Source: Legionellaceae bacterium (GTDB lineage: Bacteria; Pseudomonadota; Gammaproteobacteria; Legionellales; Legionellaceae). From it: a DNA stretch of 64,000 nucleotides. The DNA lies in contig JARGPP010000026.1 in the NCBI GenBank assembly GCA_029210085.1, positions 1-64,000 on the forward strand. Direction: 5' to 3'. The notes below the pieces were generated by a model, which was not told the DNA's origin, did no database searches, and saw only the letters and a list, made by a program, of their open reading frames with translations. Shown in pieces: positions 28,269 to 37,407 of this stretch (its first letter is position 1; every line of letters starts with the position of its first letter). The translations under genes and the position numbers were made by a program.

Positions 28269-28670
28269 ATGACAAGTAAAGTAAGCCGCTTCAAGTGGGC
28301 TGGATTGGGTTTGTCCCTTTTAGTATTAACGGCTTGTTCGCCTCAAAATGAAAAAAGCTATTCTGGTAATCCAAAAGCATTGCAAGAAGCCATGAAACAG
28401 TGCCCTGAACATGCGCCTAAACATGTTACTTGTGAACAGTTGAGTGAAATTGCAACACGTTTTAATTTGCTTGCTTATAAACTTCATGTTGACCAACAAG
28501 CTTATGGGAAAGATATTTTAGCGCTTCAAGAAGCCATCACAACACAACGAAGTACGCTTGAGAAGCATCCGAATGAAGTAGCACTTCAGCAAAGCCTTAA
28601 GCAGAATGAACGTCATTTACAAGAACATTTAGCGGTCGTGCGCTGGCTTGCTTCACCGGAGCGACATTGA
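28269..28670 (+). CDS. Uncharacterised lipoprotein upstream of surE
   Basis: 133 residues. Signal peptide and lipobox ([11 protein letters not shown], Cys at about 23), then a helical soluble domain with two further cysteines ([15 protein letters not shown]) likely to form a disulfide, and a coiled-coil-like region (residues 80-125). After Cys comes Ser, favouring outer-membrane sorting. The ATG follows GGAG at 8 nt. It precedes surE by 2 bp and so is part of the surE-yqaA-nlpD-rpoS unit. Family not recognised. Confidence 0.75.
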   Translation: MTSKVSRFKWAGLGLSLLVLTACSPQNEKSYSGNPKALQEAMKQCPEHAPKHVTCEQLSEIATRFNLLAYKLHVDQQAYGKDILALQEAITTQRSTLEKHPNEVALQQSLKQNERHLQEHLAVVRWLASPERH

Positions 28671-28672
28671 AC

Positions 28673-29431
28673 ATGAAAATCTTAGTCAGTAATGATGATG
28701 GCGTTTTAGCACCGGGAATTCGTGTACTTGCCGAGACACTTGCCGATATTGCTGAAATTTATGTTATGGCGCCTGATAGAAATCGTAGTGGTGCAAGTAA
28801 CTCATTGACACTTTTAAATCCACTACGTGTTAGAACACTTGATAATGGTTCTCATAGCATTGAAGGTACTCCGACAGACTGTGTCCATTTAGCATTGACT
28901 GGTTTTTTTGATTTTGAATTTGATATGGTTATCTCGGGTATTAATGATGGCCCTAATTTAGGAGATGACGTTTTATATTCAGGCACTGTTGCAGCAGCTA
29001 TGGAAGGAAGAAATTTAGGATTTCCAGCCATTGCTGTTTCACTGGCAGGCCGGCCTGCTGAGCATTATAAAACGGCAGCTTTGGTGGTTCAAAAATTAGC
29101 GCTTCAAATTAAATCAGATCCGCTTCGTTCTCAAACGATTCTGAATGTTAATGTGCCGAATTTACCTTTGGATAGTATTCGCGGTATTGAAGTGACTCGT
29201 CTTGGTACACGTCATGCTGCTGAGGCTACATTTAAAACAACTGATCCACGTGGTCGACCTATTTATTGGATTGGTTCACCAGGGAATGAAGCCGATGCAG
29301 GCCCAGGTACTGACTTTCACGCAATTAGCCAAAATGCGGTTTCTGTCACACCACTTCATTTTGATATGACAAACTATAAGATATTTGAGCAAGTGTCTGC
29401 TTGGGCTCAAAATACGAGTTTAACATCATGA
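28673..29431 (+). CDS. surE: 5'/3'-nucleotidase, survival protein SurE
   Basis: 252 residues with the SurE metal site: [31 protein letters not shown], and [27 protein letters not shown]. It dephosphorylates nucleoside monophosphates, using a divalent metal. The ATG at 28673 is preferred over a TTG two codons earlier. pcm, the usual next gene, is missing and yqaA is here instead. Confidence 0.96.
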   Translation: MKILVSNDDGVLAPGIRVLAETLADIAEIYVMAPDRNRSGASNSLTLLNPLRVRTLDNGSHSIEGTPTDCVHLALTGFFDFEFDMVISGINDGPNLGDDVLYSGTVAAAMEGRNLGFPAIAVSLAGRPAEHYKTAALVVQKLALQIKSDPLRSQTILNVNVPNLPLDSIRGIEVTRLGTRHAAEATFKTTDPRGRPIYWIGSPGNEADAGPGTDFHAISQNAVSVTPLHFDMTNYKIFEQVSAWAQNTSLTS

Positions 29432-30015
29432 AGCTTTTTTCGTACTTATACGATCGGATGTTAGCGTGGTCTGGACACCGACACGCACGTTATTATTTAG
29501 CTGGTGTTTCGTTTGCGGAGTCTTCTTTTTTTCCTATTCCACCCGATGTTATGTTGATTAGTATGGGGCTCGCAAAACCCAAAAGTGCCTGGCACTATGC
29601 TTTTATTGCGACACTTTTTTCAGTTATAGGTGGGTGTTTTGGGTATGTGCTCGGTTTTTTTGGCATGTCTATTATTGAACCCTATATGCTAACATCATCT
29701 TACGCGGTGTCTTATGAGCATATTCGAGGGTGGTTTGATAACTGGGGTATTTGGATCATTCTTTTAGCAGGATTTTCTCCTATTCCATATAAATTATTTA
29801 CGGTAACGGCAGGCATGATGCATATGTTTTTTTTACCGTTTGTGTTGGCATCTTTTGTAGGTCGCGGTGCACGCTTCTTTTTGGTTTCTAGCTTATTGGT
29901 ATTATTTGGTGAGCGGCTTGAGCAACAATTTAGACGTTGGATTGATTGGGTTGGTTGGGGAATTGTCGTACTTGCTATTATTGGTTATGGAATTATTCAA
30001 TTAAAAGGGCACTAG
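29428..30015 (+). CDS. yqaA: YqaA family (DedA-like) membrane protein
   Basis: 195 residues with about four or five transmembrane segments. Starts [20 protein letters not shown], followed by the family signature [18 protein letters not shown] and a later [16 protein letters not shown]. Related to DedA/VTT membrane proteins, probably inner-membrane. The ATG overlaps the surE stop (ATGA); an upstream frame in surE is rejected. Confidence 0.9.
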   Translation: MKLFSYLYDRMLAWSGHRHARYYLAGVSFAESSFFPIPPDVMLISMGLAKPKSAWHYAFIATLFSVIGGCFGYVLGFFGMSIIEPYMLTSSYAVSYEHIRGWFDNWGIWIILLAGFSPIPYKLFTVTAGMMHMFFLPFVLASFVGRGARFFLVSSLLVLFGERLEQQFRRWIDWVGWGIVVLAIIGYGIIQLKGH

Positions 30016-30019
30016 GCGT

Positions 30020-30709
30020 ATGCAATGCAACAGTCGTTGTATTCTTCTATTGGGTATCATGTATTTATTTGGCTGTGGTGTACGTGAAGGACTTGCACCT
30101 GTTGAAGAATCAAGATGGCATGAAATGAATCATGCGGCCAAATACCATACTGTAAAAAAAGGGGAAACACTGTATGCCATTGCTTTTCGCTACGATCAAG
30201 ATTATCACCATCTTGCAGTCTTAAATCACCTGAATGCGCCTTATACACTTCATGCAGGTCAATCCATAAAATTAAAGCCAAACTTAAAAAGTAAACCATT
30301 ATTACCGGTATTACCCGAATTTCCGAGGTTTTCATCAAGTGATCAATGGCTTTGGCCTGCGCATGGTCGTGTCGCAACGCCTTTTTCTCCTCCAAAAGGT
30401 CATAAAGGAATTGAGATAGCCGGTAAACAGGGTCAAAAAATTCATGCTTCAGCATCGGGAGTTGTTGCTTATGCAGGTAATGGTTTACCTGGATATGGTA
30501 ATTTGATTATTTTAAAACATAATCAACAATATCTGACAGCTTATGGAAATAATCAGCGCAACTTAGTTCATGAAGGTCAAAAAGTTGAGAAAGGAGCGGT
30601 AATTGCTGAGATGGGACTTGTGAATAGGCGTTTTTGGGGGGTTCATTTTGAGATTAGAAAATTAGGCGAACCTGTTAATCCATTAAATTATTTACACAAA
30701 AAAGCTTGA
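30020..30709 (+). CDS. nlpD: NlpD-like lipoprotein with LysM and M23 (LytM) domains
   Basis: 229 residues. Lipobox LFGC, a LysM repeat (YHTVKKGETLYAIAFRYD, then HAGQSIKL) and a C-terminal LytM domain. The zinc ligands are incomplete: the HxxxD is H-K-G-I-E, the second motif is AYGN rather than YxHL, and only HFEI remains. This fits NlpD, a non-catalytic activator of amidase AmiC in cell separation. It is shorter than E. coli NlpD (379 aa), lacking much of the linker. Directly upstream of rpoS, the conserved place. Confidence 0.92.
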   Translation: MQCNSRCILLLGIMYLFGCGVREGLAPVEESRWHEMNHAAKYHTVKKGETLYAIAFRYDQDYHHLAVLNHLNAPYTLHAGQSIKLKPNLKSKPLLPVLPEFPRFSSSDQWLWPAHGRVATPFSPPKGHKGIEIAGKQGQKIHASASGVVAYAGNGLPGYGNLIILKHNQQYLTAYGNNQRNLVHEGQKVEKGAVIAEMGLVNRRFWGVHFEIRKLGEPVNPLNYLHKKA

Positions 30710-30775
30710 CAATACCCTACCTATCATTACAACAATAGAGGTCAGTACCTATTCTCAATATCATGAGGAATCAGT

Positions 30776-31789
30776 ATGCCAAAGCAGCCAAATAAAAATA
30801 ATAAAAGCAGTAAAAATAATAATGACAAGCTTGATCTGCAACCTGATGAAGGCTTAGTTGATTTATCAGATGAAACGAGTGAGATCAGTTTTGATAAAGA
30901 AGAGAGTACAGAAACGAAAGATACAACCGTGGCTGCTTCCGGAAAAGAATTAAACAAAGTAATGGATGCAACTCAAATCTATTTGAGTGAAATCGGTTTT
31001 TCACCGCTCCTTACAGCGAAAGAAGAAGTTCATTACTCTACGCGAGCATTAGAAGGTGATGAGTCTGCACGTAAAAAAATGATTGAATCTAATTTAAGAT
31101 TAGTTGTGAAAATTTCTCGCCGTTATCTTAATCGTGGTTTGCCTTTATTAGACTTAATCGAAGAAGGCAATTTGGGCTTGATGAAGTCGGTTGAAAAGTT
31201 TGATCCAACGCGTGGCTTTCGCTTTTCAACCTATGCAACTTGGTGGATTCGTCAAACCATTGAGCGTGCTATTATGAATCAGACTCGTACCATTCGTTTG
31301 CCTATCCATGTTGTGAAAGAACTCAATGTTTATCTTCGTGCGGCACGGCAGCTGACTCAAAAACTAGATCATGAGCCTTCTGCTGAAGAAATTGCTGAAA
31401 TGCTGGATAAACCGCTCGAAGATGTTCAAAAGCTTTTGCGTCTAAATGATAAAGTTACTTCAATTGATACACCTTTTGGATATGATGAAAGTAAGTCATT
31501 GCTTGATACAGTTGCTGATGAAAACAGTTTGAATCCTGCTGAGTGGCTTACCGATGAAAATATCCGTATTCATATTGAAGATTTACTTGGAGAGCTTACA
31601 GATAACCAGCAAGAAGTCATTGCTAGGCGTTTTGGCTTACATGGCTTTGAAAAAGCAACGCTTGAAGAAGTGGGTAGTGAAATTGAGCTTACTCGAGAGC
31701 GTGTTAGACAGATTCAAGTGGAAGCATTGAGTACACTGAGGACTTTATTGGTTGAACGATTAGGGCTTACCCAAGAAGATTTATTTTAA
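30776..31789 (+). CDS. rpoS: Stationary-phase sigma factor RpoS
   Basis: 337 residues, typical length. N-terminal acidic, lysine-rich segment, then region 1.2 with [19 protein letters not shown], region 2 with [19 protein letters not shown] and [16 protein letters not shown], region 3, and region 4 with [19 protein letters not shown]. Controls general stress and stationary-phase genes; in intracellular gammaproteobacteria it helps switch to the transmissive state. An rpoS promoter usually lies inside nlpD; a TTGACA occurs at the nlpD end (30707-30712) but without a clear -10. Confidence 0.95.
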   Translation: MPKQPNKNNKSSKNNNDKLDLQPDEGLVDLSDETSEISFDKEESTETKDTTVAASGKELNKVMDATQIYLSEIGFSPLLTAKEEVHYSTRALEGDESARKKMIESNLRLVVKISRRYLNRGLPLLDLIEEGNLGLMKSVEKFDPTRGFRFSTYATWWIRQTIERAIMNQTRTIRLPIHVVKELNVYLRAARQLTQKLDHEPSAEEIAEMLDKPLEDVQKLLRLNDKVTSIDTPFGYDESKSLLDTVADENSLNPAEWLTDENIRIHIEDLLGELTDNQQEVIARRFGLHGFEKATLEEVGSEIELTRERVRQIQVEALSTLRTLLVERLGLTQEDLF

Positions 31790-31923
31790 TAGGATATAAA
31801 GCCTTACAGTTGATATGGAGGTGGATATATACACCTCAATCTTATCTAAATAAAAACATACTGCTTTACTTTTAATGTGATTGATGCAATAATAAGCTAT
31901 TATTTTTTTGTGATGAGATTGTA

Positions 31924-32676
31924 ATGGCGAGCGTTGATGTACATGTTTTAGATTTTCATGGGCCTTTCACCCATATTGAAATTTTACTCGAGGATACATC
32001 TGTTACACCTCATCGCTATTATTCGATTAATCGCTGGGAGCAACCCTATACGCACTGGCGGCATTTAGAGGATGATGACTCGTGGTTTGCACTTAATCGA
32101 GCTAGTTCAAAGTATACTTTCTCCATTGAAGCTGACCCCATAGATATTATTGAACAGTGGACAAAATATTGGAATGAAACAAGTACAAGCGCTAGTATTT
32201 TAGGAAATAATTGTGGTGTGGCCGCTCAGTGGTTTTTAAACCGTTTTGCCGATATACCCAATCCAAACTTATCTAATTTGAGTATGAATCTCTCAGCCTT
32301 TCCTTTATTTTGGCCAAGTTTTCTGCCATTTCCTGTAACACTGCCTGGTCGTATTATGGCGAACACAAAGTTTTATATTGAAGCAAGAAACCATCCTGAA
32401 AAAGCAGCGCAGTATTCTGATTTATTTTTATACACCAGTCTCGTTCTTGCATTACTTACTTTTATAACTTCTATTGTCGCATTAGCCTTTGCTTCAACTT
32501 TGATGAGCAGTGTTGCTGTAACGGCAACGGCTACTGTCGGTGCTGTAGGTGTTGTGACGAGTACGTATGGTTTTTTTGAGGCGTATAATTTACTTTCCGC
32601 AAAACATACTCATAATGTTGCTAAACAATCAGAGGATTGCTCTTTAATAAAAGATAGTGGGGTGGAGTGTGTTTAA
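31924..32676 (+). CDS. Putative permuted papain-like (LRAT/NlpC-type) protein with C-terminal membrane hairpin
   Basis: 250 residues. N-terminal strand FTHIEILLED with His17, and a helix start GNNCGVAAQWFL with Cys97. This His-first, Cys-later order with NC at a helix N-terminus is that of circularly permuted NlpC/P60 and LRAT/PPPDE-like thiol hydrolases. The similarity is by motif only and may be wrong. Residues about 167-220 hold two hydrophobic helices rich in small residues. No signal peptide. It follows rpoS by 134 bp and is followed by the next hydrophobic gene after 33 bp. The ATG has no strong Shine-Dalgarno. Confidence 0.6.
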   Translation: MASVDVHVLDFHGPFTHIEILLEDTSVTPHRYYSINRWEQPYTHWRHLEDDDSWFALNRASSKYTFSIEADPIDIIEQWTKYWNETSTSASILGNNCGVAAQWFLNRFADIPNPNLSNLSMNLSAFPLFWPSFLPFPVTLPGRIMANTKFYIEARNHPEKAAQYSDLFLYTSLVLALLTFITSIVALAFASTLMSSVAVTATATVGAVGVVTSTYGFFEAYNLLSAKHTHNVAKQSEDCSLIKDSGVECV

Positions 32677-32709
32677 TTTTTTATTTTATTATTTGTAAGG
32701 AGGTGCTTT

Positions 32710-33207
32710 ATGACTGAGGCTACGTTTACGGGTAGTGGTATTATTGAAACAGCCGTGACTTCTGCAGTTGCCGGTGGTATTGGTTCATTTTTTGCGCCAG
32801 CGAGTGCAGCTGCTGTTGGCGGTGTATGGAATGTGATGGGGGCTTGTGCACTTGGAGGTGTTATTGTCTCTCCTTTTGCAGGTATTTTGGTTGGGATAAC
32901 AGGGCTTAGTGCAGTTGCTTCGTTTGCAAATAACAACTATGGGTTATCTGCTATATTAGGAACATTAACCGTAGCTGAAATGGTTGGTGCCTCACTTTTA
33001 GCTGCAGAAGTTGGTTCTGCACTACTCGGTATTTCAGCTGCTCCAGTTTTTACTTGTTCACTTATAGGTTCGGCTATCTTGGCTATTCCAACAGTAGGTC
33101 TTGCAGTGGTTGCATTAATTGGATTAGCTGGTCTTGCGAGTGCTCTTACCTATCAGAGTATATCTGGGTGTGATAGTGATATGAGTGCTTCGATGTCAAT
33201 GTTTTAA
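32710..33207 (+). CDS. Gly/Ala-rich hydrophobic protein, 165 aa
   Basis: Almost wholly hydrophobic, rich in Gly, Ala, Ser and Val, with about four predicted membrane segments and a polar Asp/Ser/Met-rich tail (CDSDMSASMSMF). A very strong Shine-Dalgarno (AAGGAGGTG) precedes the ATG at 33 bp past the previous gene, so both are probably co-expressed. No motif or family recognised. Small-residue-rich repeats such as AVAGGIGSFFAPASAAAVGG suggest helix packing in a membrane. It might be an oligomeric pore-former or an effector partner; that is speculation. Confidence 0.65.
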   Translation: MTEATFTGSGIIETAVTSAVAGGIGSFFAPASAAAVGGVWNVMGACALGGVIVSPFAGILVGITGLSAVASFANNNYGLSAILGTLTVAEMVGASLLAAEVGSALLGISAAPVFTCSLIGSAILAIPTVGLAVVALIGLAGLASALTYQSISGCDSDMSASMSMF

Positions 33208-33263
33208 GCTGTTTATTGATGTATTGCTGGTATTTTTAACTCAATATCAGCAATGCTCGAGCA

Positions 33264-34292
33264 TTAAAAAGAGAACTTCAATTTTTGCCAGTAATCATTA
33301 TAAAGTATTAAACTCTCCTCGTTCATATCACGTTGCATGATGCCGTGTTTTAAAACATCAGATGATGGATATAGTATCGGGTTATTGCGAAGTGATTCAG
33401 GCAGTAACGCTCGACCTGCTTGGTTGGTAATAGCGTACGCTTCAGATAAGGCTAAAGTTGCAGCATTATCTGCTTCTAATAAAAAGTCAATAAAAGCATA
33501 TGCTTCATCAGGGTGGGGGGCATTATGAAGGATACTTAAACAGTCGACCCAAAGGACAAATCCTTCTTTAGGATAGATAAATTGTATGTGCTGATTCTCT
33601 TGGTTTGCTTTAAACGCATCACCATTCCAAGTTGCACCTACCTGTGCATCTTCATCAATTAAGATAGCTTGAATACTTTCACTTGCGAAGAGTTTAATAT
33701 TAGGTGTCAATGCATTTAAGCGCTTAAATGCTGCTTGTATATGTTTAGGATTAGAATCATTTGGATGGTACCCTAAACTAAGCAAAGCAATTGCAAATAC
33801 TTCTCGTGGATCATCGAGAAGCATCAGCTGATTTTTCCATTGCTTTTCCCATAAGCTACCCCATGTTGTGGGTGGTGATTTTATCCATTGTTGATGATAA
33901 AAAATTCCGGTAGCTCCCCAAATAAAAGGTACGCTATATTGGTTGTTTGGATCATATTCGGCATTAATAAAAAGAGGATCTATATTTTTAAAATGTGGCA
34001 AGCGATTGCGGTCAAGCGTTTTTAAAAAGCCTTGTTTCTTTAAGCGCTCTACAAAATAGCTTGAAGGGACGATGACATCATAAATGGCTTTATTTGAAGC
34101 ATGTAGTTTAGCATATAGTGTTTCATTATTATCATAGGTTGAAAAGTTAACATGTATGCCAGTTTTTTCTTCAAACTGATGAATGACTTTTTGTGGAATT
34201 TCACCACCCCAAGCATATACATTAACAATTTTATTGGATGCAATAATAGGTGTTGAACAACATGCGGCTAGTATTAAGAGGATTAATCTCAT
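33264..34292 (-). CDS. potD: Spermidine/putrescine ABC transporter substrate-binding protein
   Basis: 342 residues. Signal peptide MRLILLILAACCSTPIIAS, then the periplasmic binding fold with VNVYAWGGEIPQKVIHQFEEK and YDVIVPSSYFVERL (PotD/PotF signatures), FIWGATGIFYH, and VGATWNGDAF. It delivers polyamine to PotBC. The start overlaps potC stop (ATGA). The listing's longer frame has no support. Note CC in the signal region (AACCSTP): a lipoprotein is possible but the lipobox is imperfect. Confidence 0.93.
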   Translation of the reverse strand: MRLILLILAACCSTPIIASNKIVNVYAWGGEIPQKVIHQFEEKTGIHVNFSTYDNNETLYAKLHASNKAIYDVIVPSSYFVERLKKQGFLKTLDRNRLPHFKNIDPLFINAEYDPNNQYSVPFIWGATGIFYHQQWIKSPPTTWGSLWEKQWKNQLMLLDDPREVFAIALLSLGYHPNDSNPKHIQAAFKRLNALTPNIKLFASESIQAILIDEDAQVGATWNGDAFKANQENQHIQFIYPKEGFVLWVDCLSILHNAPHPDEAYAFIDFLLEADNAATLALSEAYAITNQAGRALLPESLRNNPILYPSSDVLKHGIMQRDMNEESLILYNDYWQKLKFSF

Positions 34293-35062
34293 GATAGGGT
34301 TTTCCGTGAGAGGCGATGCGCTGTAATCACTAAGATCATAGAAGTCATAAAAGTGATGCTGCAAAGTGCATTCAGCTCAGGGGTGACGCCCATACGTACT
34401 AGTGAGTAAATGGTCAGTGGTAAAATATTAAAATCGGGTCCTGCCACAAAATAGCTGATAATGACATCATCAAATGATAGAGTGAAACCGAGTAAAAAAG
34501 CACTCATAACAGCCGGCATAAGCAGGGGGAGTAAAACATGTGTGATTGCTTTTCTATGTGTCGCGCCTAAGTCAAGAGCACTGTAATATAAATTAATATC
34601 TAACGTGTGGATACGGCTATTAATCGCAACAATGGCAAAGGGTAGGCAGAAAGTAATATGTGCAATAAGCAAACTAAAAAAACCAAGGGGTATGGCCATT
34701 ACATTAAAAAAGATAAGTAAAGCGATGCCCAATACTAAGTCAGGTAAAATAATGAGCATCAGCAATGTACTTTGAAGGGAGCGGTTCATTTTATTGCCCT
34801 GTAAAAATAAATGTATGCAAACAATCAGTGCTGCAGTAGTCGCTAGTAATGAAGCCGTTATGCCTAGAAACGCTGAATGAAAAAAAGCAAGCCACAGCTC
34901 GTTATCTTGAAAAAGCTCATGGTACCAATGTGTCGAAAATCCGTGCCACTGTAATGAAAAGCGTGCCTGATTAAATGAATAAAGGACCAAGATTAAAATA
35001 GGGAAATATAAGAGCGTATAGACGAATATCATATAGATTTTTTTACTCCAGTGATTCATCAT
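34289..35062 (-). CDS. potC: Polyamine ABC transporter permease PotC
   Basis: 257 residues, six transmembrane helices, with the EAA loop (ALDLGATHRKAITHVLLPLL) that contacts PotA. Inner membrane. Its start overlaps the potB stop by 4 nt. Third gene of potABCD. Confidence 0.95.
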   Translation of the reverse strand: MMNHWSKKIYMIFVYTLLYFPILILVLYSFNQARFSLQWHGFSTHWYHELFQDNELWLAFFHSAFLGITASLLATTAALIVCIHLFLQGNKMNRSLQSTLLMLIILPDLVLGIALLIFFNVMAIPLGFFSLLIAHITFCLPFAIVAINSRIHTLDINLYYSALDLGATHRKAITHVLLPLLMPAVMSAFLLGFTLSFDDVIISYFVAGPDFNILPLTIYSLVRMGVTPELNALCSITFMTSMILVITAHRLSRKTLS

Positions 35063-35880
35063 CGACGTACCTCTTGAGGTTTACGATAAATCAGGAGTAG
35101 CAGTAATAAAATAATCGTTAAAAGAATACTGGTTGCAGCCCCTGCAGGCCAATTTTCAGCAACAAAAAACTGATTCTGAATTAAGTTACCGATTAAAATA
35201 GAGCGTGCACCTCCTAAGACATTTGGAATATAAAAAAGAGTCATGGCCGGTAGAAAAACCAATAAAACGCCTGAAATAATACCACGCGTTGTATTCGGCA
35301 AAAAAACACATGTAAAAAGTACCCAGCGGTTAGCGCCTAGATCTTCTGCTGCTTCTAATAATTTAAAATCAAAGCGCTCCATATTGGTATATAAAGGAAG
35401 CACCATAAATGGAAAGAGGGTATAGATTAAACCGCTTAAAACAGCAAAGTTTGAATAGAGTAATGAAAGGGGGGTTGTAATTATATGAAGTTTTAACAAT
35501 AAAGCATTTAAAACGCCATTAAACTTTAAAATAGCGACTAATGCATACGTACGAACCAAAGAACTGGTCCAAAAAGGAATAATAATTAAAAGTAAAAGCA
35601 ATGACTGATGTTTTGAGCGTACCATTAAATAGCTAAAAGGATACGCGAGTATTAAACAAGCTAACGTTGTGGCTCCTGCCATGAAAAAAGAGCGTAGTAG
35701 GACATGCCCCATCAAAGCAGAAAAAAATGATTGGTAGTGTGCCAGTGTAAAAGGTAGTGCAATAAGCTGCATGGTGTCTTTTGATAATAGGCTGGCAATA
35801 AATACTAGGCAAAGTGGTATAAAGCCAAACAAAAAAAGCCATAGATAAACAAAGTAGAGTGCTATAGATTTATTTTTCAT
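35059..35880 (-). CDS. potB: Polyamine ABC transporter permease PotB
   Basis: 273 residues, six transmembrane segments, with EAA loop (AAEDLGANRWVLFTCVFLPN). The frame is open further upstream into potA, but the ATG giving MKNKSIALYF fits the topology and overlaps potA by 11 nt. Confidence 0.94.
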   Translation of the reverse strand: MKNKSIALYFVYLWLFLFGFIPLCLVFIASLLSKDTMQLIALPFTLAHYQSFFSALMGHVLLRSFFMAGATTLACLILAYPFSYLMVRSKHQSLLLLLIIIPFWTSSLVRTYALVAILKFNGVLNALLLKLHIITTPLSLLYSNFAVLSGLIYTLFPFMVLPLYTNMERFDFKLLEAAEDLGANRWVLFTCVFLPNTTRGIISGVLLVFLPAMTLFYIPNVLGGARSILIGNLIQNQFFVAENWPAGAATSILLTIILLLLLLIYRKPQEVRR

Positions 35881-36970
35881 GAGGTAGTAATACTTCCCAG
35901 CCATTAAACCATTGAACCCAAACGGCTTCTTCAAGTGCGTAAGCTAAATCATCGTCATCTTCATTAAAAAATTCGGATGCATTAATAATTTTACCGGAAG
36001 GAAGTGCTACTTTTAAATCGACAGTTGAGCCTTTATAAACAATATCAATGATTTTTCCGGGTAACATTTCATCAGAGCAATCCACCTTATCTTGGTGCCA
36101 TACGCGGATATCTTCTGGGCGAATGATTAAGTGAAGTCGTTCATTGTTTTGATAATTTGCTGTATTTTTACAGCGTAAATGACATCCCTCAATCTCGACC
36201 CATAAATCATTTTTTTCTGATGCTTGAACGTTGACATCAAAAATATTAGCTTCTCCAATAAATTGGGCAACATAGAGGTTATTAGGTGTTTCATAGACCT
36301 CTCTTGGTGTTCCAATTTGTTCAATATGGCCATGGTTAAATATGACAATGCGATCAGACATAGATAGTGCTTCTTCTTGATCATGTGTCACAAAAATAAA
36401 GGTCATATCCAGTGTTTTTTGCAACTGTTTTAGTTCGTACTGCATCGTTTTACGCAAACGATAGTCTAAAGAGCTGAGGGGCTCATCTAGCAGTAAGACC
36501 TTAGGTCGGTTGATAATGGCTCGTGCAATAGCGACCCGCTGCTTTTGACCGCCACTGAGCTGCTGTGTCGTTCGTGACCCAAATGCTTCTAATTGAACAC
36601 ATGATAGCGCTTCTGCTACACGTAGGTTGATTTCATCTTCAGATACTTTTTTACAGCGTAGAGGAAAAGCAATATTTTCGAATACCGTCAAATGTGGAAA
36701 AAGCGCGTAACTTTGAAAAACAGTATGAACATTTCGTTGTTGAGGTGGGAGTTGCGTAATGCATTGGCCGTGAATATAAATTTCACCGGATACAGCTGTT
36801 TCAAACCCTGAAATAAGGCGTAACAAAGTTGTTTTGCCACAACCTGACGGTCCAAGTAAGGTTAAAAACTCGCCAGGATGAACCGTCAAGGAAATATCTT
36901 TAAGGATGGGGATAGCGCCATAAGACATGAAGAGATTTTTAATCTCAATAGGAGGCTTTAAGTTGGACAT
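35870..36970 (-). CDS. potA: Polyamine ABC transporter ATP-binding protein PotA
   Basis: 366 residues. Walker A LLGPSGCGKTTLLRL, signature LSGGQKQRVAIARA, Walker B VLLLDEPLSSLDYRLR, His switch VTHDQEEALS, and a C-terminal TOBE-type regulatory domain ending in VQWFNGWEVL. Drives PotBC transport. First gene of the minus-strand potABCD operon. Upstream is only about 50 bp before the Cys-rich gene, so the promoter is there or further back. Confidence 0.96.
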   Translation of the reverse strand: MSNLKPPIEIKNLFMSYGAIPILKDISLTVHPGEFLTLLGPSGCGKTTLLRLISGFETAVSGEIYIHGQCITQLPPQQRNVHTVFQSYALFPHLTVFENIAFPLRCKKVSEDEINLRVAEALSCVQLEAFGSRTTQQLSGGQKQRVAIARAIINRPKVLLLDEPLSSLDYRLRKTMQYELKQLQKTLDMTFIFVTHDQEEALSMSDRIVIFNHGHIEQIGTPREVYETPNNLYVAQFIGEANIFDVNVQASEKNDLWVEIEGCHLRCKNTANYQNNERLHLIIRPEDIRVWHQDKVDCSDEMLPGKIIDIVYKGSTVDLKVALPSGKIINASEFFNEDDDDLAYALEEAVWVQWFNGWEVLLPHEK

Positions 36971-37021
36971 AGGCGCGCCGCGCGTAAAAAGACGAATTAT
37001 GACGGTTTGGCAGGTTTTTGT

Positions 37022-37363
37022 CTACCAGGCGGCTACTTTCTGCTTAACATGTCCTATACTGCAAACTTCGGATACACCACCGTTGTTACAGATCATAAGG
37101 CCTGTTAACTCATCAAACTTTAAGACACCACCTTGCCACATGCAGCAGCCTTCAAAAGCTTGCATGTTCATGATAGCGGTGCGTTTACAATAACAACTGG
37201 AATATCGACCATTGTTGCATACGTAACGTCCAGCTGATGAATCACAATATTGAATGCCTCCCATTTTACCGCAACAATTAGCGCCCCCACAGTTGCCAGT
37301 AGCTTGTGCTGTAGAAAAAACAAGAAAACTTCCCAAAAATAATAGCAGTCCTAAGCGATGCAT
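37022..37363 (-). CDS. Secreted Cys-rich protein with a duplicated CC-GG-CNNG motif
   Basis: 113 residues. Signal peptide (LGLLLFLGSFLVFSTAQA) then eleven cysteines. Two repeats share the order CC, four to five residues, GG, then C-N-N-G, then C: residues about 30-59 (CCGKMGG, VCNNG, SSC) and 73-101 (CCMWQGG, ICNNG, EVC). Similar motifs (CCSxHGGV..C..G..vC.dG..SptC) occur in small periplasmic proteins of many bacteria, from memory. Probably disulfide-rich and periplasmic. The function is unknown. It lies upstream of potA on the same strand but is unlikely to belong to the transporter. Confidence 0.7.
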   Translation of the reverse strand: MHRLGLLLFLGSFLVFSTAQATGNCGGANCCGKMGGIQYCDSSAGRYVCNNGRYSSCYCKRTAIMNMQAFEGCCMWQGGVLKFDELTGLMICNNGGVSEVCSIGHVKQKVAAW

Positions 37364-37407
37364 TGTCTTGTCCGTTAGGTGGTATTATATTGATTATAGC
37401 GTATAAA

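Noticed and set aside
30707-30712. TTGACA at the nlpD end as an rpoS promoter
   Set aside because: No -10 at 16-18 bp, so the match is likely by chance.
32673-32936. Minus-strand open frame opposite the Gly/Ala-rich gene
   Set aside because: A mirror of GC-biased codons in the real gene, which has a strong Shine-Dalgarno.
33252-33265. Palindrome AATGCTCGAGCATT at the potD end
   Set aside because: Could be a terminator between convergent genes, but no T-run on either side in the right place; left out as a feature.
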